A stretch of DNA of 64,000 bases from Rhynchopus sp. YZ270_cl-10 (GCA_964035575.1 OZ037911.1:558001-622000); one strand, 5' to 3'. Counted from the stretch's first letter, positions 44,278-54,412 are shown. The notes: generated by a model not told the origin, from the sequence alone. A program made the numbers and translations.

Positions 44278-45417
44278 CTATGCCTTGGTGACATTTCTGA
44301 GAAGCGACGGATCCGCGTAGCAGTCGACAGCAGAAACGTTCTTGGTGAAGTCCCACGCCGCCCTGCAGGCTGCCATCTTGACAACAGAGTCGAGGTGACG
44401 GATGTCGTGGTAGCCCTCAATCTCGCTGGTGGCACGGATGTTCGCCATTTCCTCGATTCTGTTGATGAGAATCGCGATTTCAAGCGTAGTAGTATTGTTC
44501 AGCACTGCAAGAGGAAGCATCAAGGACGACATATACTGGCACAGCACAGTCAACGCCACGATCTGGAATTTGTTCATGTTCATGAGCTCCAGCGCACGGC
44601 GCATCTTCTCCACATCCTCCACATCGACCGTGCAGCGGCGGATCCCCTCCACCCTCGGCGTCTTGATGTCGTAGTACCGGTCCGCCCATTGGAGGATGGG
44701 TTCGATCATTTCATCTTGCTCTTCTCTGATGGCGGCTTCTCTGTAAAAGGTGTGGTCGTGCTTGAAGAATTCAAGACAGTAGGAAATGCGGGCAGGAAGT
44801 CCGTCCGGCTTGACCTGGTGTGCTCCAGAGACGACGTCGGACATAGGCATGGAGAATCGGTTAATAACGGTCTCTTGGGAGTCCCATTCATGCGCAACGG
44901 CAAGTGCAAGATCCTCGCTAGGGAGGACTAGGTTGTCCTCAGATTCAAAGAACTTCGCGTTTCTCGAGTCCAGCTTCACAGAATACCATTCCGGGTGTTC
45001 GTCATTGGTCACATTAACTTCTTTGTAGAATCTGCGGACAGCCTTGATAGGTTCCGCCTTGATCCCTGAGGGGGTCATGTTGAAAAGCCCGTCCTGGTCG
45101 GAGATGCGCGACTGCTGGGTTTCCGTTTCCTTAAACTTTGAGTACGACTTCTGGAGCACCTCAGAGGCATCGGGTGCGGCAGGGTCGATGGCAGCCTTCG
45201 CGCCTTCCTCATGCTCAAGAGCCTCAAGCTGGTTGGCAGTCTTCTTCATGGTTTCCTCAAATTCGTCCATAGTGTACTTTGTTTCAGCAGCGTCGGAGGA
45301 TGTGCTTGGGACCTCAACGTTGGGGATGTTGGACATAACACCTGAGGCGTTGGCATCGGTGGGGCGTCTCGAGGCAGGCCCCGAGCAGAGCCGTCTGGAG
45401 ACGGCACGGAACAGCAT
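44278..45417 (-). CDS. ATP12: ATP12-like F1-ATPase assembly chaperone, mitochondrial
   Basis: 379 residues. ATP12 binds F1 alpha subunit before assembly of mitochondrial ATP synthase. The N-terminus MLFRAVSRRLCSGPASRR is Arg/Ser-rich with no acidic residue, a typical mitochondrial presequence. Residues ~25-145 are a hydrophilic linker. The domain begins near RRFYKEVNV, with WYSVKLDSRNAKF (family GYxVxLDGR) followed by NLVLPSEDLALAVAHEWDSQ, which is highly typical, then PMSDVV, the WADRYYD region and VEGIRR. The N-terminal linker is longer than in yeast or mammals. A C/T tract with TACAG and AGACAATG precedes it. Implies a respiring mitochondrion with ATP synthase. Confidence 0.9.
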   Translation of the reverse strand: MLFRAVSRRLCSGPASRRPTDANASGVMSNIPNVEVPSTSSDAAETKYTMDEFEETMKKTANQLEALEHEEGAKAAIDPAAPDASEVLQKSYSKFKETETQQSRISDQDGLFNMTPSGIKAEPIKAVRRFYKEVNVTNDEHPEWYSVKLDSRNAKFFESEDNLVLPSEDLALAVAHEWDSQETVINRFSMPMSDVVSGAHQVKPDGLPARISYCLEFFKHDHTFYREAAIREEQDEMIEPILQWADRYYDIKTPRVEGIRRCTVDVEDVEKMRRALELMNMNKFQIVALTVLCQYMSSLMLPLAVLNNTTTLEIAILINRIEEMANIRATSEIEGYHDIRHLDSVVKMAACRAAWDFTKNVSAVDCYADPSLLRNVTKA

Positions 45418-46349
45418 TGTCTTGGTTTTGATGCTGTAGGGTGTGTGGTTAAGGGAATGTTAAGGGGGGGTGAGAAGGAGGGGGGGCTAAAGGTGGCTAT
45501 GTACTGAGGTAATCCATTTTGTGGTTTACCTCTGAAAAAAAAAGGGGGGGAATGAATAGAGAGGGGGAATCCAATCATTTTTTTTCAGAATAGGTTTTTT
45601 TTTTCTCTCAAAAAGACCCCTCCCTTTTTTTAGTACAGTTTTTCACTTTCCTTTTCCCTCCCCCCCTTCACCTGGGCTGCAAGAACTGAAAAAGAAAAAA
45701 ATAAAAGAAAATGTATAGACGAATTGGGCCTTATGGGAAAAGGGGTACGTGCCCATAGCGTACATACCCACGTCTCCCCGTTGCAATCATCCCCACCCTT
45801 TCCCCCTTCCCACCAGACAAGCCACTTGCTTTGTTTTTTTGTTGTTTTTGTTTTGTTTCAAGAACACACTTTTTTTTAGAGAAAACTAAGTTGCAACCGA
45901 ATCCTCGGGGTTGCTTAGCTACCTTGAAACAAGCAAAAAAGAAAAAGAAGAAGAAGAGAAACATACACTTTTGCACAGTATTGACTCCATCGTTTTGCTC
46001 TCATCCTATTTTCCCAGGGGGGAGGGGGGAGGGGGAGAAAATTCCCTCCCCAAAAAAGCATCGCCAATAGGTGGTGCCAAAGCTAGTCAATTTGCACTAC
46101 TGGATTGGAAGATGGATTCAGAGGGGGGTGGGCTGGGAGCAGATAGGATGGTTGATCAAATTCTAAAAAAAAATTGAAAAAAAAAATAAATCTTCTTTTT
46201 TTTCAAGATAGAACCTTACTTTGTGTATGTACACGAACACACACACATAGCTGAAAAACAGGGGGGGGCACAGAACTAAAAAAATATTGAATTCGAAAAA
46301 TGGATGCACAGACGCAGATACGCGAACTAGAAGGTTCTTATGCTTTTTT

Positions 46350-46495
46350 GGAAACTTGGTTGTATTAGTGTAGCCACCCTAGAGTGTGCTCCACTAGCTT
46401 TTTGTTGTGTCGACAATCGCCGAAGGACCCGTTTGGGGAACCTAGGGGTCTGTCCTCAATGTTGGCCGAAGCCTTTGTACTACAGAAAGGTTTCG
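46350..46495 (+). repeat. Composite H2 + H6 repeat
   Basis: H2: AACTTGGTTGTATTAGTGTAG, then CTAGAGTGTGCTCCACTA. After a T-run follows H6: GTGTCGACAATCGCC, GGGGTCTGTCCTCAATGTTGG, CCGAAGCCTTTGTACTAC. The same order recurs at 56356-56488. Confidence 0.65.
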
Positions 46496-47290
46496 ACGTC
46501 ATTCGTCCTCAACCCTTGAGAGCAACTTTTACGAAAACCCCCTTTTTTTACTTTACTTCAGTGGCTGTCGTTAGGAAGGGGGGGGGGAGTGAGGGGAGGG
46601 AAAACGGGGGAGCCCTTCGGGAAGGGGGGAAACAAAACCCAGGGGGAAAAAAAAAGACACACGCTCACTTTGAAAGTTTTCACCAAAAATAAATAAATAA
46701 AGGCAATAAGACTGACGAACGGAACAAAACAGATCGATTTTAAACAATATCGTGGGGGAAGTCGAGGGGGGCAATGATGGCAGGTAAGAAGGGGGAAGGG
46801 AGGCAGGGGAGCAAGGAGCCGAAGTCCTGTAAATAAAACTGCTATTGTTATTCTGCTGTGAGGGGGTTCTTTGAAACTAGTCCCTGCTTTTTTTTTTTTT
46901 CTTCTTCTTCGCTTTTTTGCCACAAAAGCACACTACAACTTGTGGGAACAAAGCGACCATACACAAGGTGAAGGGAAGAGGCTTTTTTCAATCAACCTGA
47001 TATATTGCAATAAAAGACGTTTTATCATTTGTGCACAATGCATTTCTTTTTATCCAAAAAACACTTACAAATGTCGTTAAAGGCCCTAATAAGACTTTTA
47101 AGCAGGGGGGTGCTCATGAAAGGAAACTTGGAAAAAAAAATGAATATCCTTCGCGTGTACACATATTTGAAAGCGAAGGTGCCAATCTTAAACACGCTGC
47201 TCTCTGTACGCAAGCATCGACACTCCCTATGGGGCTAACCTAAAATCATGCTTAGTCACTTTGACAAAAAAAAAAAAAGAAAAGTTTATA

Positions 47291-47324
47291 AGATGATCCT
47301 AAGCCTCTCGTGCTTAGTCACCTT
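47291..47324 (+). repeat. H1 stem-loop repeat, consensus-like
   Basis: AAGATGATCCTAAGC, loop CTCTCGT, GCTTAGTCACCTT. Practically identical to 24239-24274. Confidence 0.75.
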
Positions 47325-47639
47325 TAAAAAAATACGGGTTGACTTGAAATACACACATCTCTCGTGACAGTAGTGTATCTTGGAAAGTGTCAATTATCGT
47401 GTTAGTTATCATTTCCTCACCCCTCCCTTCTTGTAGTTGTTTGATGCGTTAACGCTGCCATATACACTAATATCACCTATTGTGTGTTGCGGAGCACGGT
47501 TGAACGACGACGCGACACTTTCCGCTCACAAAGTAGTGCGAGTTTTAAAAAAAATGTGAGGGTAGAGCGAAAAAACGCCACTCAAGACAGTGCTTCTTGG
47601 CAGAGCTAAGCACCGCTCCTCTAACTGCCAAACTCCCGG

Positions 47640-47712
47640 AGGGGTTATATCAAACCCCACAGGGCCCTCAGAAGGGTCTGTACTCAATGTTGGGCAAAGC
47701 CTTTGTACTACG
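47640..47712 (+). repeat. H6 repeat
   Basis: GGTCTGTACTCAATGTTGGG followed by CAAAGCCTTTGTACTAC, preceded by a CCGGAGGGGTTATATCAAAC block. Confidence 0.55.
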
Positions 47713-47834
47713 GAAGGTAGGTTTTCATCAAATACCCCCCTTTTTTTTGCTGTTTCTTGTGTATCGACAAACTCGCCCCCCACCAAAGGAAGTGACTTCT
47801 ACACTCTACCAATCACTCTAAGGCTAGAATACGT

Positions 47835-47867
<33 letters not shown>

Positions 47868-47868
47868 G

Positions 47869-47913
47869 AAAACTTGGTTGTATTAGTGTAGCCACCCAAG
47901 GATGAACTCCACT
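47869..47913 (+). repeat. H2 hairpin repeat
   Basis: AAAACTTGGTTGTATTAGTG, then TAGCCACCCAAGGATGAACT and CCACTA, after a long T-run. Confidence 0.65.
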
Positions 47914-48139
47914 ATATTTTTTTTGCATCTTTGTTTTTCCAGGCTAGTGAAAGACATGGGGAGTGGGGGGGGATAAATACCAGGCGCTTGCTTCTTTTAC
48001 TTGCCCTGAAGAAACACTCTGAATAAAAAAAAAGGGGGCACACAGGAGATAATTATATCACATAAAAAAGTGACGCACCGGTTCTTTTATATGCAGCATT
48101 GGACGAAAACCACCAAAAATTGTAAGAAGAAAACTTGAA

Positions 48140-48170
48140 ATGAATGTGTCTCTCGTGCACAGACATCTTT
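48140..48170 (+). repeat. H1 stem-loop repeat, GTGT-stem variant
   Basis: ATGAATGTGTCTCTCGTGCA then CAGACATCTTT. Confidence 0.55.
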
Positions 48171-48796
48171 GAAAAAATAAAATAGCTCAAAAAAAGGGGG
48201 GAAAGGACGATATTTTAACCCTAAAACACCTCTCCCAATAGGCTAGGAACCCACTAAAGGACCACCCCCCCACACTACGACCATCTTAACAGTAGCTATT
48301 GCGTGAAAACAACGAAAAAAAGAAAATTGGGAAGATGGACCTAAAGTCTCTCTGTGCTTAGTCTCACCTTTTGAAAATGAAAAATAATAGAAAATAGCTC
48401 TGATCCAAAATCGTTACTTTGGGGGAGGTAGGGGGAGCTTTTTCCCCTTATTTTGTTGCAGTCTATTTGCGAAATCTAGCTTCATTTAAGAGGTTGGGAC
48501 TAACAACGTTGAGCAAAAAAAGAAGAAAAAAATTGAAAGATAAATATGCCTCGCGCACATATCTCCAAATAAATCAAAAACTCCCCTCGCCCCCCATCCT
48601 CTCAGATCTATGCCCCCCCACCTTCACCCCCACCCCCACCACCAGTGTTCTAAAATATGTGATCTACCCCCACGGATTCGTGTTAATACGTATTTTAGAA
48701 CGCTGCACCCCCACCCCCCACCCTCGTTGAGTCTTCGTTCTATGAGTCAAAGATCGAGAGCTGGTTTTCGAACAGAGTTTTGATCTTGGGAGAGGA

Positions 48797-49053
48797 CAGT
48801 GTTGGTTTAGTACAGCGCCCCAAAAGTTTAGTACAGGTTTAATACAAGTTTAGTACAGTTTAGTACAGTTTACAGTGGTTAAACAAAGTTCCACCTAAGA
48901 AAAGTGCCCGCCTAAGAAAAATTCCGCCTAAAGTAATTTCCGCCATCGATTTCAATTCCACCTTTAGTTTAGGCGTAAACTTTGTTTAACCACTGTAGTA
49001 CAGTTTAGTACACCTGTTTTAAACACCCTTTTGTATTAAACCTGCCAACACTG
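48797..49053. mobile_element. hAT-like MITE (outer) with nested element
   Basis: Ends CAGTGTTGG and CCAACACTG, then GTTTAGTACA/TGTATTAAAC subterminal. The 8 bp on each side (GGAGAGGA, AGGGAGGA) agree at 6 of 8 positions, compatible with an aged 8-bp target duplication. The interior has GTTTAGTACA repeats and the inner element 48873-48995. Confidence 0.55.
48873..48995. mobile_element. Tc1/mariner-like MITE (inner)
   Basis: Terminal inverted repeats CAGTGGTTAAACAAAGTT, 18 bp identical at both ends, flanked by TA on each side. 123 bp. TA duplication and CAGTG ends fit Tc1/mariner-type mobilisation. Confidence 0.75.
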
Positions 49054-49101
49054 AGGGAGGAGGAGGAGGGATATCTCGACAAAAGAAAAAGGGGGAGTTG
49101 G

Positions 49102-49135
49102 TAAGATGATCCTAAGCCTTACGTTGCTTTGGAAG
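49102..49135 (+). repeat. H1 stem-loop repeat, partial
   Basis: TAAGATGATCCTAAGCCTTA then CGTTGCTTTGG; the 3' half has decayed. Confidence 0.5.
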
Positions 49136-49269
49136 CTTTGGGGGGAAAAGAAGGGGGGAAATCACAGCACATTGGATACCCTCTAGAACGACTTATACTT
49201 CCTACCACGCGAATGTGTGGGGAATGAAATACAGTACACCAAATAATGTGTGGCGTCCAAAAAAGGTAG

Positions 49270-49430
49270 AGTTGAAATACAAAAGCCCTCTCGTGAACAG
49301 TGTACCTTTGGTATGACCGACTGTACCAAGGTGGACACCCAACCCATGCAGTCCTACTTCCATTTCGTGGTTTACATCTGATATGTGCTACTCCCGCTTC
49401 CACTCAGCCAGATGAATGAAAGGATCATTG
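49270..49430 (+). repeat. H4 dispersed repeat, long form
   Basis: AGTTGAAATACAAAAGCCCT to GATGAATGAAAGGATCATTG, nearly identical to 22577-22750. Lies 25 bp left of the hAT-like element. Confidence 0.8.
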
Positions 49431-49455
49431 GCCGGGGGAAAGTCGCCAAATTATC

Positions 49456-50124
49456 CAGGGCCTTCAACGTGTCGAAGTTAAGCCTTAACTTCGACAACTT
49501 TTTTATTTTGGTTTTTTTTTTTGTCGAAGTTCGACAAATCTAAAAAAAATATGGGATTTTGGCAAAATCCTTTTATCTCTGACCGAGTTACAGGGTGGTC
49601 CACGGGAGAAACTCGGTTCAGGGTTTTAACTTTAACATTCTCCTGTGATCCACTGTGACCATTTGGACGGAGCTCGTAGAACTCAACGAGGAGTGAGCCA
49701 GGCAAAAGTAGCGTACCGTGCGCCTGCGGCGCAAGCAGGCATCCCACCCTTCCCATGACATAGTTTGGCTGTAAATAAAGCGCCATGGTATGCGCAATAT
49801 TTGAAATGTTGCGTACCGTGGCTTCGCCAGGGACTTTCGTTGTTATAAATGTACTGAGCTTACTGATAAGACAGGTATACCCACTACGGCTTGTGGATCA
49901 CCAGTGGCTACAAAGCTACCAATGCTGCTTGTGTTGAAATACACGTGTGTGGGACAGTTTTCAAAAATGACCAAAACCTATATAAACCCCCTGAGAGCTT
50001 CTCCCTGTGATTTGCTGCACCCGCGCGCGCGAAGCGCGCGCGGGCTCGGGGAGGTCTTTTTTTTTTTTTTTTTTTTTACTTCGACAAAACTGTGGACAGG
50101 CTTTGTCGATGGTTGAAGGCCCTG
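49456..50124. mobile_element. Non-autonomous hAT-type DNA transposon
   Basis: 669 bp, ends CAGGGCCTTCAAC and its complement GTTGAAGGCCCTG, flanked on both sides by the 8-bp AAATTATC (49448-49455 and 50125-50132). An 8-bp target duplication with CAGGG ends is the hAT hallmark. No transposase; the interior contains a GC-rich hairpin (GCGCGCGAAGCGCGCGC) and GTACCGTGCGCCTGCGGCGC, also seen near 37790. Confidence 0.9.
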
Positions 50125-51305
50125 AAATTATCCCAAAAAAAAAAAAAAAATCCCAAATTTTCCAAACTTATTTGGACGCCATTTTATTTGGAGTACTGTA
50201 ATGCTAATGCATGCCTCTCTCCGCACAAGACGAACGTTTGTTGTGGGGAGTTACACGAAATATAAAATAAAATGGGGCAAACGTGAGCACAAAGAAGAGG
50301 AGGGAGGGAGGGACAAAAAAAAAAACGAGAAAAACTATATAACACCCAGACTGACTCAATCCAGTCGATCTCACTCTGGTCACGTTTACAAAAAAAAAAA
50401 AAAGGAGAGAAAAAGAAGAGTTGGTAAGATGACCAGGCCGTACGATCACCAAAAAAAAAAACAAAAAAAAAATCATCCCAAAATACCCGATTTATTTGCG
50501 TTGCTTTTGGTGCTGCTGTATATTTTGTTTTTGTACATTTGCTTTTGAAAGAGACCAGAGAGAGAGAGAAAAAAAACAACGTTTTTCCTTTTTCTTTTTT
50601 TGAGAAGAGGTGGGCGCTCCTATACGAACCAGAAAGCATGCCAGCACCTTTTTGCTGAAAAGCGTCCAGTGAACTTTCCTTTAGTATCAACAACTCAACT
50701 GTGTCCAAAACAAAGGGGGGCACTGGGTCGTGACACAATGTAACTCAAAAACATTTTTGAAGAATAATAAAAAATCTCCCTCTTTTTCTAAATCTGTTTA
50801 GTGCATCTGCCATTCAGACACTCCTCACTTTTTTTTGCAAGTCTCCCTGCCCCGTAACCCCCACTTTGTTCGCCCACCCCCCTTCCCATTATCATTCCCC
50901 ATTTTGACCCCTTTCGCGTGCTCAGCACATTTCGCACCCAACACTCCTGACTTACTTCGATGGGAACTGTGTATGTGTGGTGTTAAGTTTAGCCATGAAA
51001 ATGTTACTGTAATTCATTCAGCCCATATGGTGTGGCTGAAGGGGGGTGATTCGCACTTCTTGCGCACCCATTCATCCACACCAGTTTCCCTTTTATTACA
51101 CCATCATGTTTCATTTATGTTTTCATAATATTCACGTCAGTGTATTTGCGGGTTTGCAAGTAAAACCATAAGTCAAGTCATTTACTTCACCATCGTGCAG
51201 CAATAGGGCGATGGCGGGTGGGTGATCCACTCCACACCTATCATAATATTATTGCACTTCTTCCCCCCAGATAACACAAAATAGCATCTCTCCCACCTCC
51301 AATCT
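50125..51305. other. Spacer downstream of the PROPPIN gene
   Basis: Homopolymer-rich; a weak H1 relic at about 50424-50450. A possible short last PROPPIN exon lies at 51187-51237 (see that gene). Confidence 0.45.
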
Positions 51306-52349
51306 CTATTGACAACAGCATACCTTGAAAGAGTTCTTCTTGACACATTCCCCACCCTTTGTAGGGTCGAAGTGGAGTTTCAGGAAGGTTCCATCCGCAC
51401 CTAGGACGTGGAGGGTGTCGCTGTGGCTTCCGAAGACGCAGATGGAGGGGCTGTCTAGGCCTTGGTACCATGCGAACGACCATTCGGAGCCGAAGTACTC
51501 CGCAACACCACCGAACATAGAGAGGAGCGACTTTCTGTTGGAGCCACTAGGGGTGTCCTCTGCAGACTGCACATCAAACACGTGGAGTGTTCCTTGCGAA
51601 GAGGAGCAAGCAATAAACTTGCTATCCGGCGAAAAGCACAGTGAATAGATCAACGCCTTCTCCGTTCCTCGGCGCACCTCCTTCACAAGCCTGTCCGTCC
51701 CGCTGGTTTCGTACACCCGAATCAAAGTGCCCTTCTCAGATGCAGTCGCCAACAACGACCCATCCGCGTTCAAAGAAATCATTGCCAAAGAGCTGTCATG
51801 TGCTCTAGTGAAGCCGCCGGTATCATTGGTAGTATCTTCTACGCGAACCACCCCCTTCTCAAGAGATGGGCAGGCAAGAACGCAGCGGGAAGTGGAAGGG
51901 GAGAACGCGAAAATGCCGAGAGGGTTTTGAACCGTGGCATGCTTCCCCTGGAGCTCTAGCTTGTCGAAGCTGTAGATGAAAAGCGCGGTGTCGGTTGCGA
52001 CAGCGACCTTATCACGGCGAAGCTTAACAGCTTTGACGTCTTCTTGAAAGTTCATTTCACCAATGACCTGCATGGTGTGGTCGTCCCAGAGTTTTACTTT
52101 GTTCAGCGGGAAGCATGGTGAAGATCCACCTCCAACCAAGGCAAGGATGTTACACCGAAACAGCATCTCCACAATGCCCAGCCCGCCGTTCGGGAACTTC
52201 CTTCTAAAGGTCTCTCTGAATGGATCGCAGTTGTAGATTCTGAACCCAGCGTCGGTTCCAATCGAGAAGCACCCATGGTCCTGGTTGAAGCTCATGTACA
52301 ACACCTGTTCCTTGTTCGTAATCTTCCTTTGCGCGAGATTCATCGTCAT
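51306..52349 (-). CDS. PROPPIN (Atg18/WIPI family), autophagy
   Basis: PROPPINs are seven-bladed propellers that bind PI3P/PI(3,5)P2 and act at the autophagosome or endosome. 347 residues as read. Start 52349 (MTMNLAQRKI). Diagnostic features: LYMSFNQDHGCFSIGTDAGF, GFRIYNCDPF, EMLFRCNILALVGGG with NKVKLWDD, the lipid-binding RRG at 226-228 (KEVRRGTEKALIYSLCFS), SSSQGTLHVFD, and the terminal HFDPTKGGEC. After NSFK the sequence is AAG then GTATGC, an excellent donor for this genome, so the last codons (VCCCQ) may be intron. A TATGATAG acceptor at 51238 would add about 16 residues; unproven. Confidence 0.92.
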   Translation of the reverse strand: MTMNLAQRKITNKEQVLYMSFNQDHGCFSIGTDAGFRIYNCDPFRETFRRKFPNGGLGIVEMLFRCNILALVGGGSSPCFPLNKVKLWDDHTMQVIGEMNFQEDVKAVKLRRDKVAVATDTALFIYSFDKLELQGKHATVQNPLGIFAFSPSTSRCVLACPSLEKGVVRVEDTTNDTGGFTRAHDSSLAMISLNADGSLLATASEKGTLIRVYETSGTDRLVKEVRRGTEKALIYSLCFSPDSKFIACSSSQGTLHVFDVQSAEDTPSGSNRKSLLSMFGGVAEYFGSEWSFAWYQGLDSPSICVFGSHSDTLHVLGADGTFLKLHFDPTKGGECVKKNSFKVCCCQ

Positions 52350-52694
52350 TTTGGCAAATAAATGGAAATAATTAAAAGAGAAAAAACAAGAAGAACCGTA
52401 GCAGAAAGGAGGGGGGAGCAGGGGGGAGGGGAGGGAGGAGGGAAGAAGGGGGCTCTATCTACGAAAGGTCAGAGAAGAACAGAGGATTGTGAAGGTTGTG
52501 TGTGTGGTGGTGTGGTTCTTTTTTCTTTTTTCTTTTTTTGCGGTTTCCTCAAAAAAAAAAAAAATGAGTCCTGAAAGAGGGTTTGTTAAGGGGGGGGATG
52601 GGGAGAGGCTGTTTGGGGGGTAGGTTGAAGAGATGAAAGTGTAATCTGAGAACAGAAAATCTCTAGTGAGCCCTCGTTTGGAGAGACCCAGTCA

Positions 52695-52982
52695 GGTGGG
52701 GAGGAGTTTGGCTGGGGTGGCACATCTGTTACACATTAACAAAGGTGTCCGAAGGCAAAGCTCAGTGAGAACAGAAATCTCACGTAGAGCATAAGGGTAA
52801 AAAAAGCTTGCTCGATACAATGTACTTCATTTGCACCGATCCCTCGGTGTGAAAAAAGCATGGCCTAACGATCCTTTGGTCTCGCTTCTGTTCAAGGGAT
52901 GAAGCCGGAGGTGACAGAAAAAAAATTACCACCAGGGATAATTTGGCTTGTGGCAAACCAAGCTTTCATGGCGCGGTAAGAA
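52695..52982 (+). rRNA. Degenerate LSU rRNA fragment (peptidyl-transferase region)
   Basis: Reads GGGGAGGAGTTTGGCTGGGG, GGCACATCTGTTA, GAGAACAGAAATCTCACGTAG, GCATGGCCTAACGATCCTTT, GAGGTGACAGAAAAAAAATTA, CCACCAGGGATAATTTGGCT and TGTGGCAAACCAAGC. This is domain V in order, but with many added single bases (ACCACCAGGG, TTTGGC), so it looks like a decayed copy rather than a functional rRNA piece. Confidence 0.85.
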
Positions 52983-53194
52983 CTAACATTGTGGAGAAAT
53001 AAAAGAGAAAAAAATTTACCAGATGAACCCAACCTTTTTTTTTTGATGATGAATGCTGATGGCACCGCGCTAAAGGAATAACTCTATTTCAGTAGTCTTC
53101 ATTTTTTTTTTTGAAGTTTTTTTTTTTTTCTTTTTCTGGCGATGCAAGAATCTCATTGCTATTGCTTCTCACCTCTTATCATTACCGTTTCTTT

Positions 53195-53242
53195 GAAAAA
53201 CTTGGTTCGTATTAGTGTAGCCACCCTAGAGTGTGCTCCACT
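53195..53242 (+). repeat. H2 hairpin repeat
   Basis: GAAAAACTTGGTTCGTATTAG, then TGTAGCCACCCTAGAGTGTG and CTCCACT. Confidence 0.65.
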
Positions 53243-53851
53243 GAATACTTTCTTTTTTCCTCTTTTTTTTTTACAACGTTGATTTCCCTCTCTTGGAATT
53301 ACTCTTTTTTCCTTTTTTTTTCCTTTTTCTCCTAATTTTTGCGGGAGCACCACAAGAATCCTCTTTTTGTAATAAACTTCTTGAATGAGATTACGTTTAA
53401 AGAGGGAAAAAACCTTCATCATTATTATCATTGTGCTTATTTACTTTCCTTTGACAGTCTGTGTACTTATTTTCTTCCTCCTGGAAAAAAAAATTCAAGA
53501 TGTGAGGAATGCAACAAACTCTCTCTCTCTCTCTCTCTGCACATTGCAACGAATCTTACGTTACAATGGTATCCAAAAATCCAAAAATTGGTATCTTGCA
53601 AAAAAGAAAACAAAATAAAATTGGAGAGATGAACGCACCTTGATAGGTACATTCATCTTCACCACCCACCCCCAGGATAGAAACACTTTTTCCCCCCTCC
53701 CTTCTTCTTACCCATTAGCATCTGACATCTGTATCGAAGGTGTAAACGGGGAACACCCTGCGGTTACACCAGCGAATTGCTTTGAAGGGAAAGAAAAAAA
53801 ATTTAAAAAGATGAACCGAGCGTTGTGTGCTCTGGAATCTTAAATGGAAAA

Positions 53852-54154
53852 TCAGTGCGCGATGACACCCATGATGTCGTCCTCACGCATCAGGGTGTAC
53901 TCCTTCCCGCTGATCTTGACGACCTGTCCTCCCCACTCACGCAGAAGCACCATGTCGCCCTCCTGCACAGACGCAGACCAGTCCTTGGTCTCCGCAGCCA
54001 CCGCCACCACCTTGGCCTCGTTCGCCTTCTGCTGTGCTGCCTGCGGGATCATGATCCCTGCGCTTGTCTCCTGTGCAGGTGCGATGCGCTCAAGGAGGAC
54101 CTGCTTGTTCAGGGGCTTGAAGCCCACCATCGCTGCGCGTGTCATGCGGAACAT
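53852..54154 (-). CDS. 10-kDa chaperonin (Cpn10/GroES), probably mitochondrial
   Basis: 100 residues, the usual length. Co-chaperone forming the lid of Cpn60. Start at 54154 (MFRMTRAAMVGFKPLNKQVL). Visible: PLNKQVLLERI beta strand, the mobile loop around ETSAGIMIPQAA, VVAVAAETKDW, EGDMVLLREWGG and the terminal YTLMREDDIMGVIAH. Ile-Met-Ile at the mobile loop tip matches the hydrophobic tripeptide that contacts Cpn60. The short basic MFRMTRAAM leader suits mitochondrial import. No introns. A long C/T-rich coding-strand tract, then ACAAAATG, precedes it; palindrome P3 lies 150 bp upstream. Confidence 0.95.
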   Translation of the reverse strand: MFRMTRAAMVGFKPLNKQVLLERIAPAQETSAGIMIPQAAQQKANEAKVVAVAAETKDWSASVQEGDMVLLREWGGQVVKISGKEYTLMREDDIMGVIAH

Positions 54155-54296
54155 TATTTTGTGTGATTTAGTGTATGTTGCCTTTGTTTGATGTGAGGGA
54201 AAGGGGAAAGGGGGTGGGAGACAGGGGAAGGGGATAAGGGGGAAGGGGGAAGGGGATAAGGGGGGCTCTTTGAGGAATAAATTTGAGGGGATAAGA

Positions 54297-54412
54297 GTAG
54301 TGATGGCTGTATTGTGATAATTGCCCATCATACATAATACATAACACAATACAGCTGTATTGTGTTATGTATTATGATGGGCAATTATCACAACACAGCC
54401 ACCACTAGATGG
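54297..54412. repeat. Palindromic element, copy P3 (upstream of Cpn10)
   Basis: Nearly perfect 116-bp palindrome centred on ACAGCTGT at 54354/54355, with arms GTAGTGATGGCTGTATTGTG, ATAATTGCCCATCAT and CATAATACATAACACAATAC, each mirrored. Confidence 0.9.

Larger units (their letters stand above)
45418..48796. other. Spacer upstream of ATP12
   Basis: H2 plus H6 composite (46350-46495), H6 copy (47640-47712), H1 (47291), H2 (47869), H4 (47339) and an H1 variant (48140). Otherwise homopolymer-rich. No gene seen. Confidence 0.55.
52350..53851. other. Spacer between the PROPPIN and Cpn10 genes
   Basis: A very C/T-rich coding-strand tract next to the PROPPIN start (52400-52460), then the LSU rRNA fragment, homopolymers, an H2 copy (53195) and a CT run (53519-53538). 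Confidence 0.55.
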
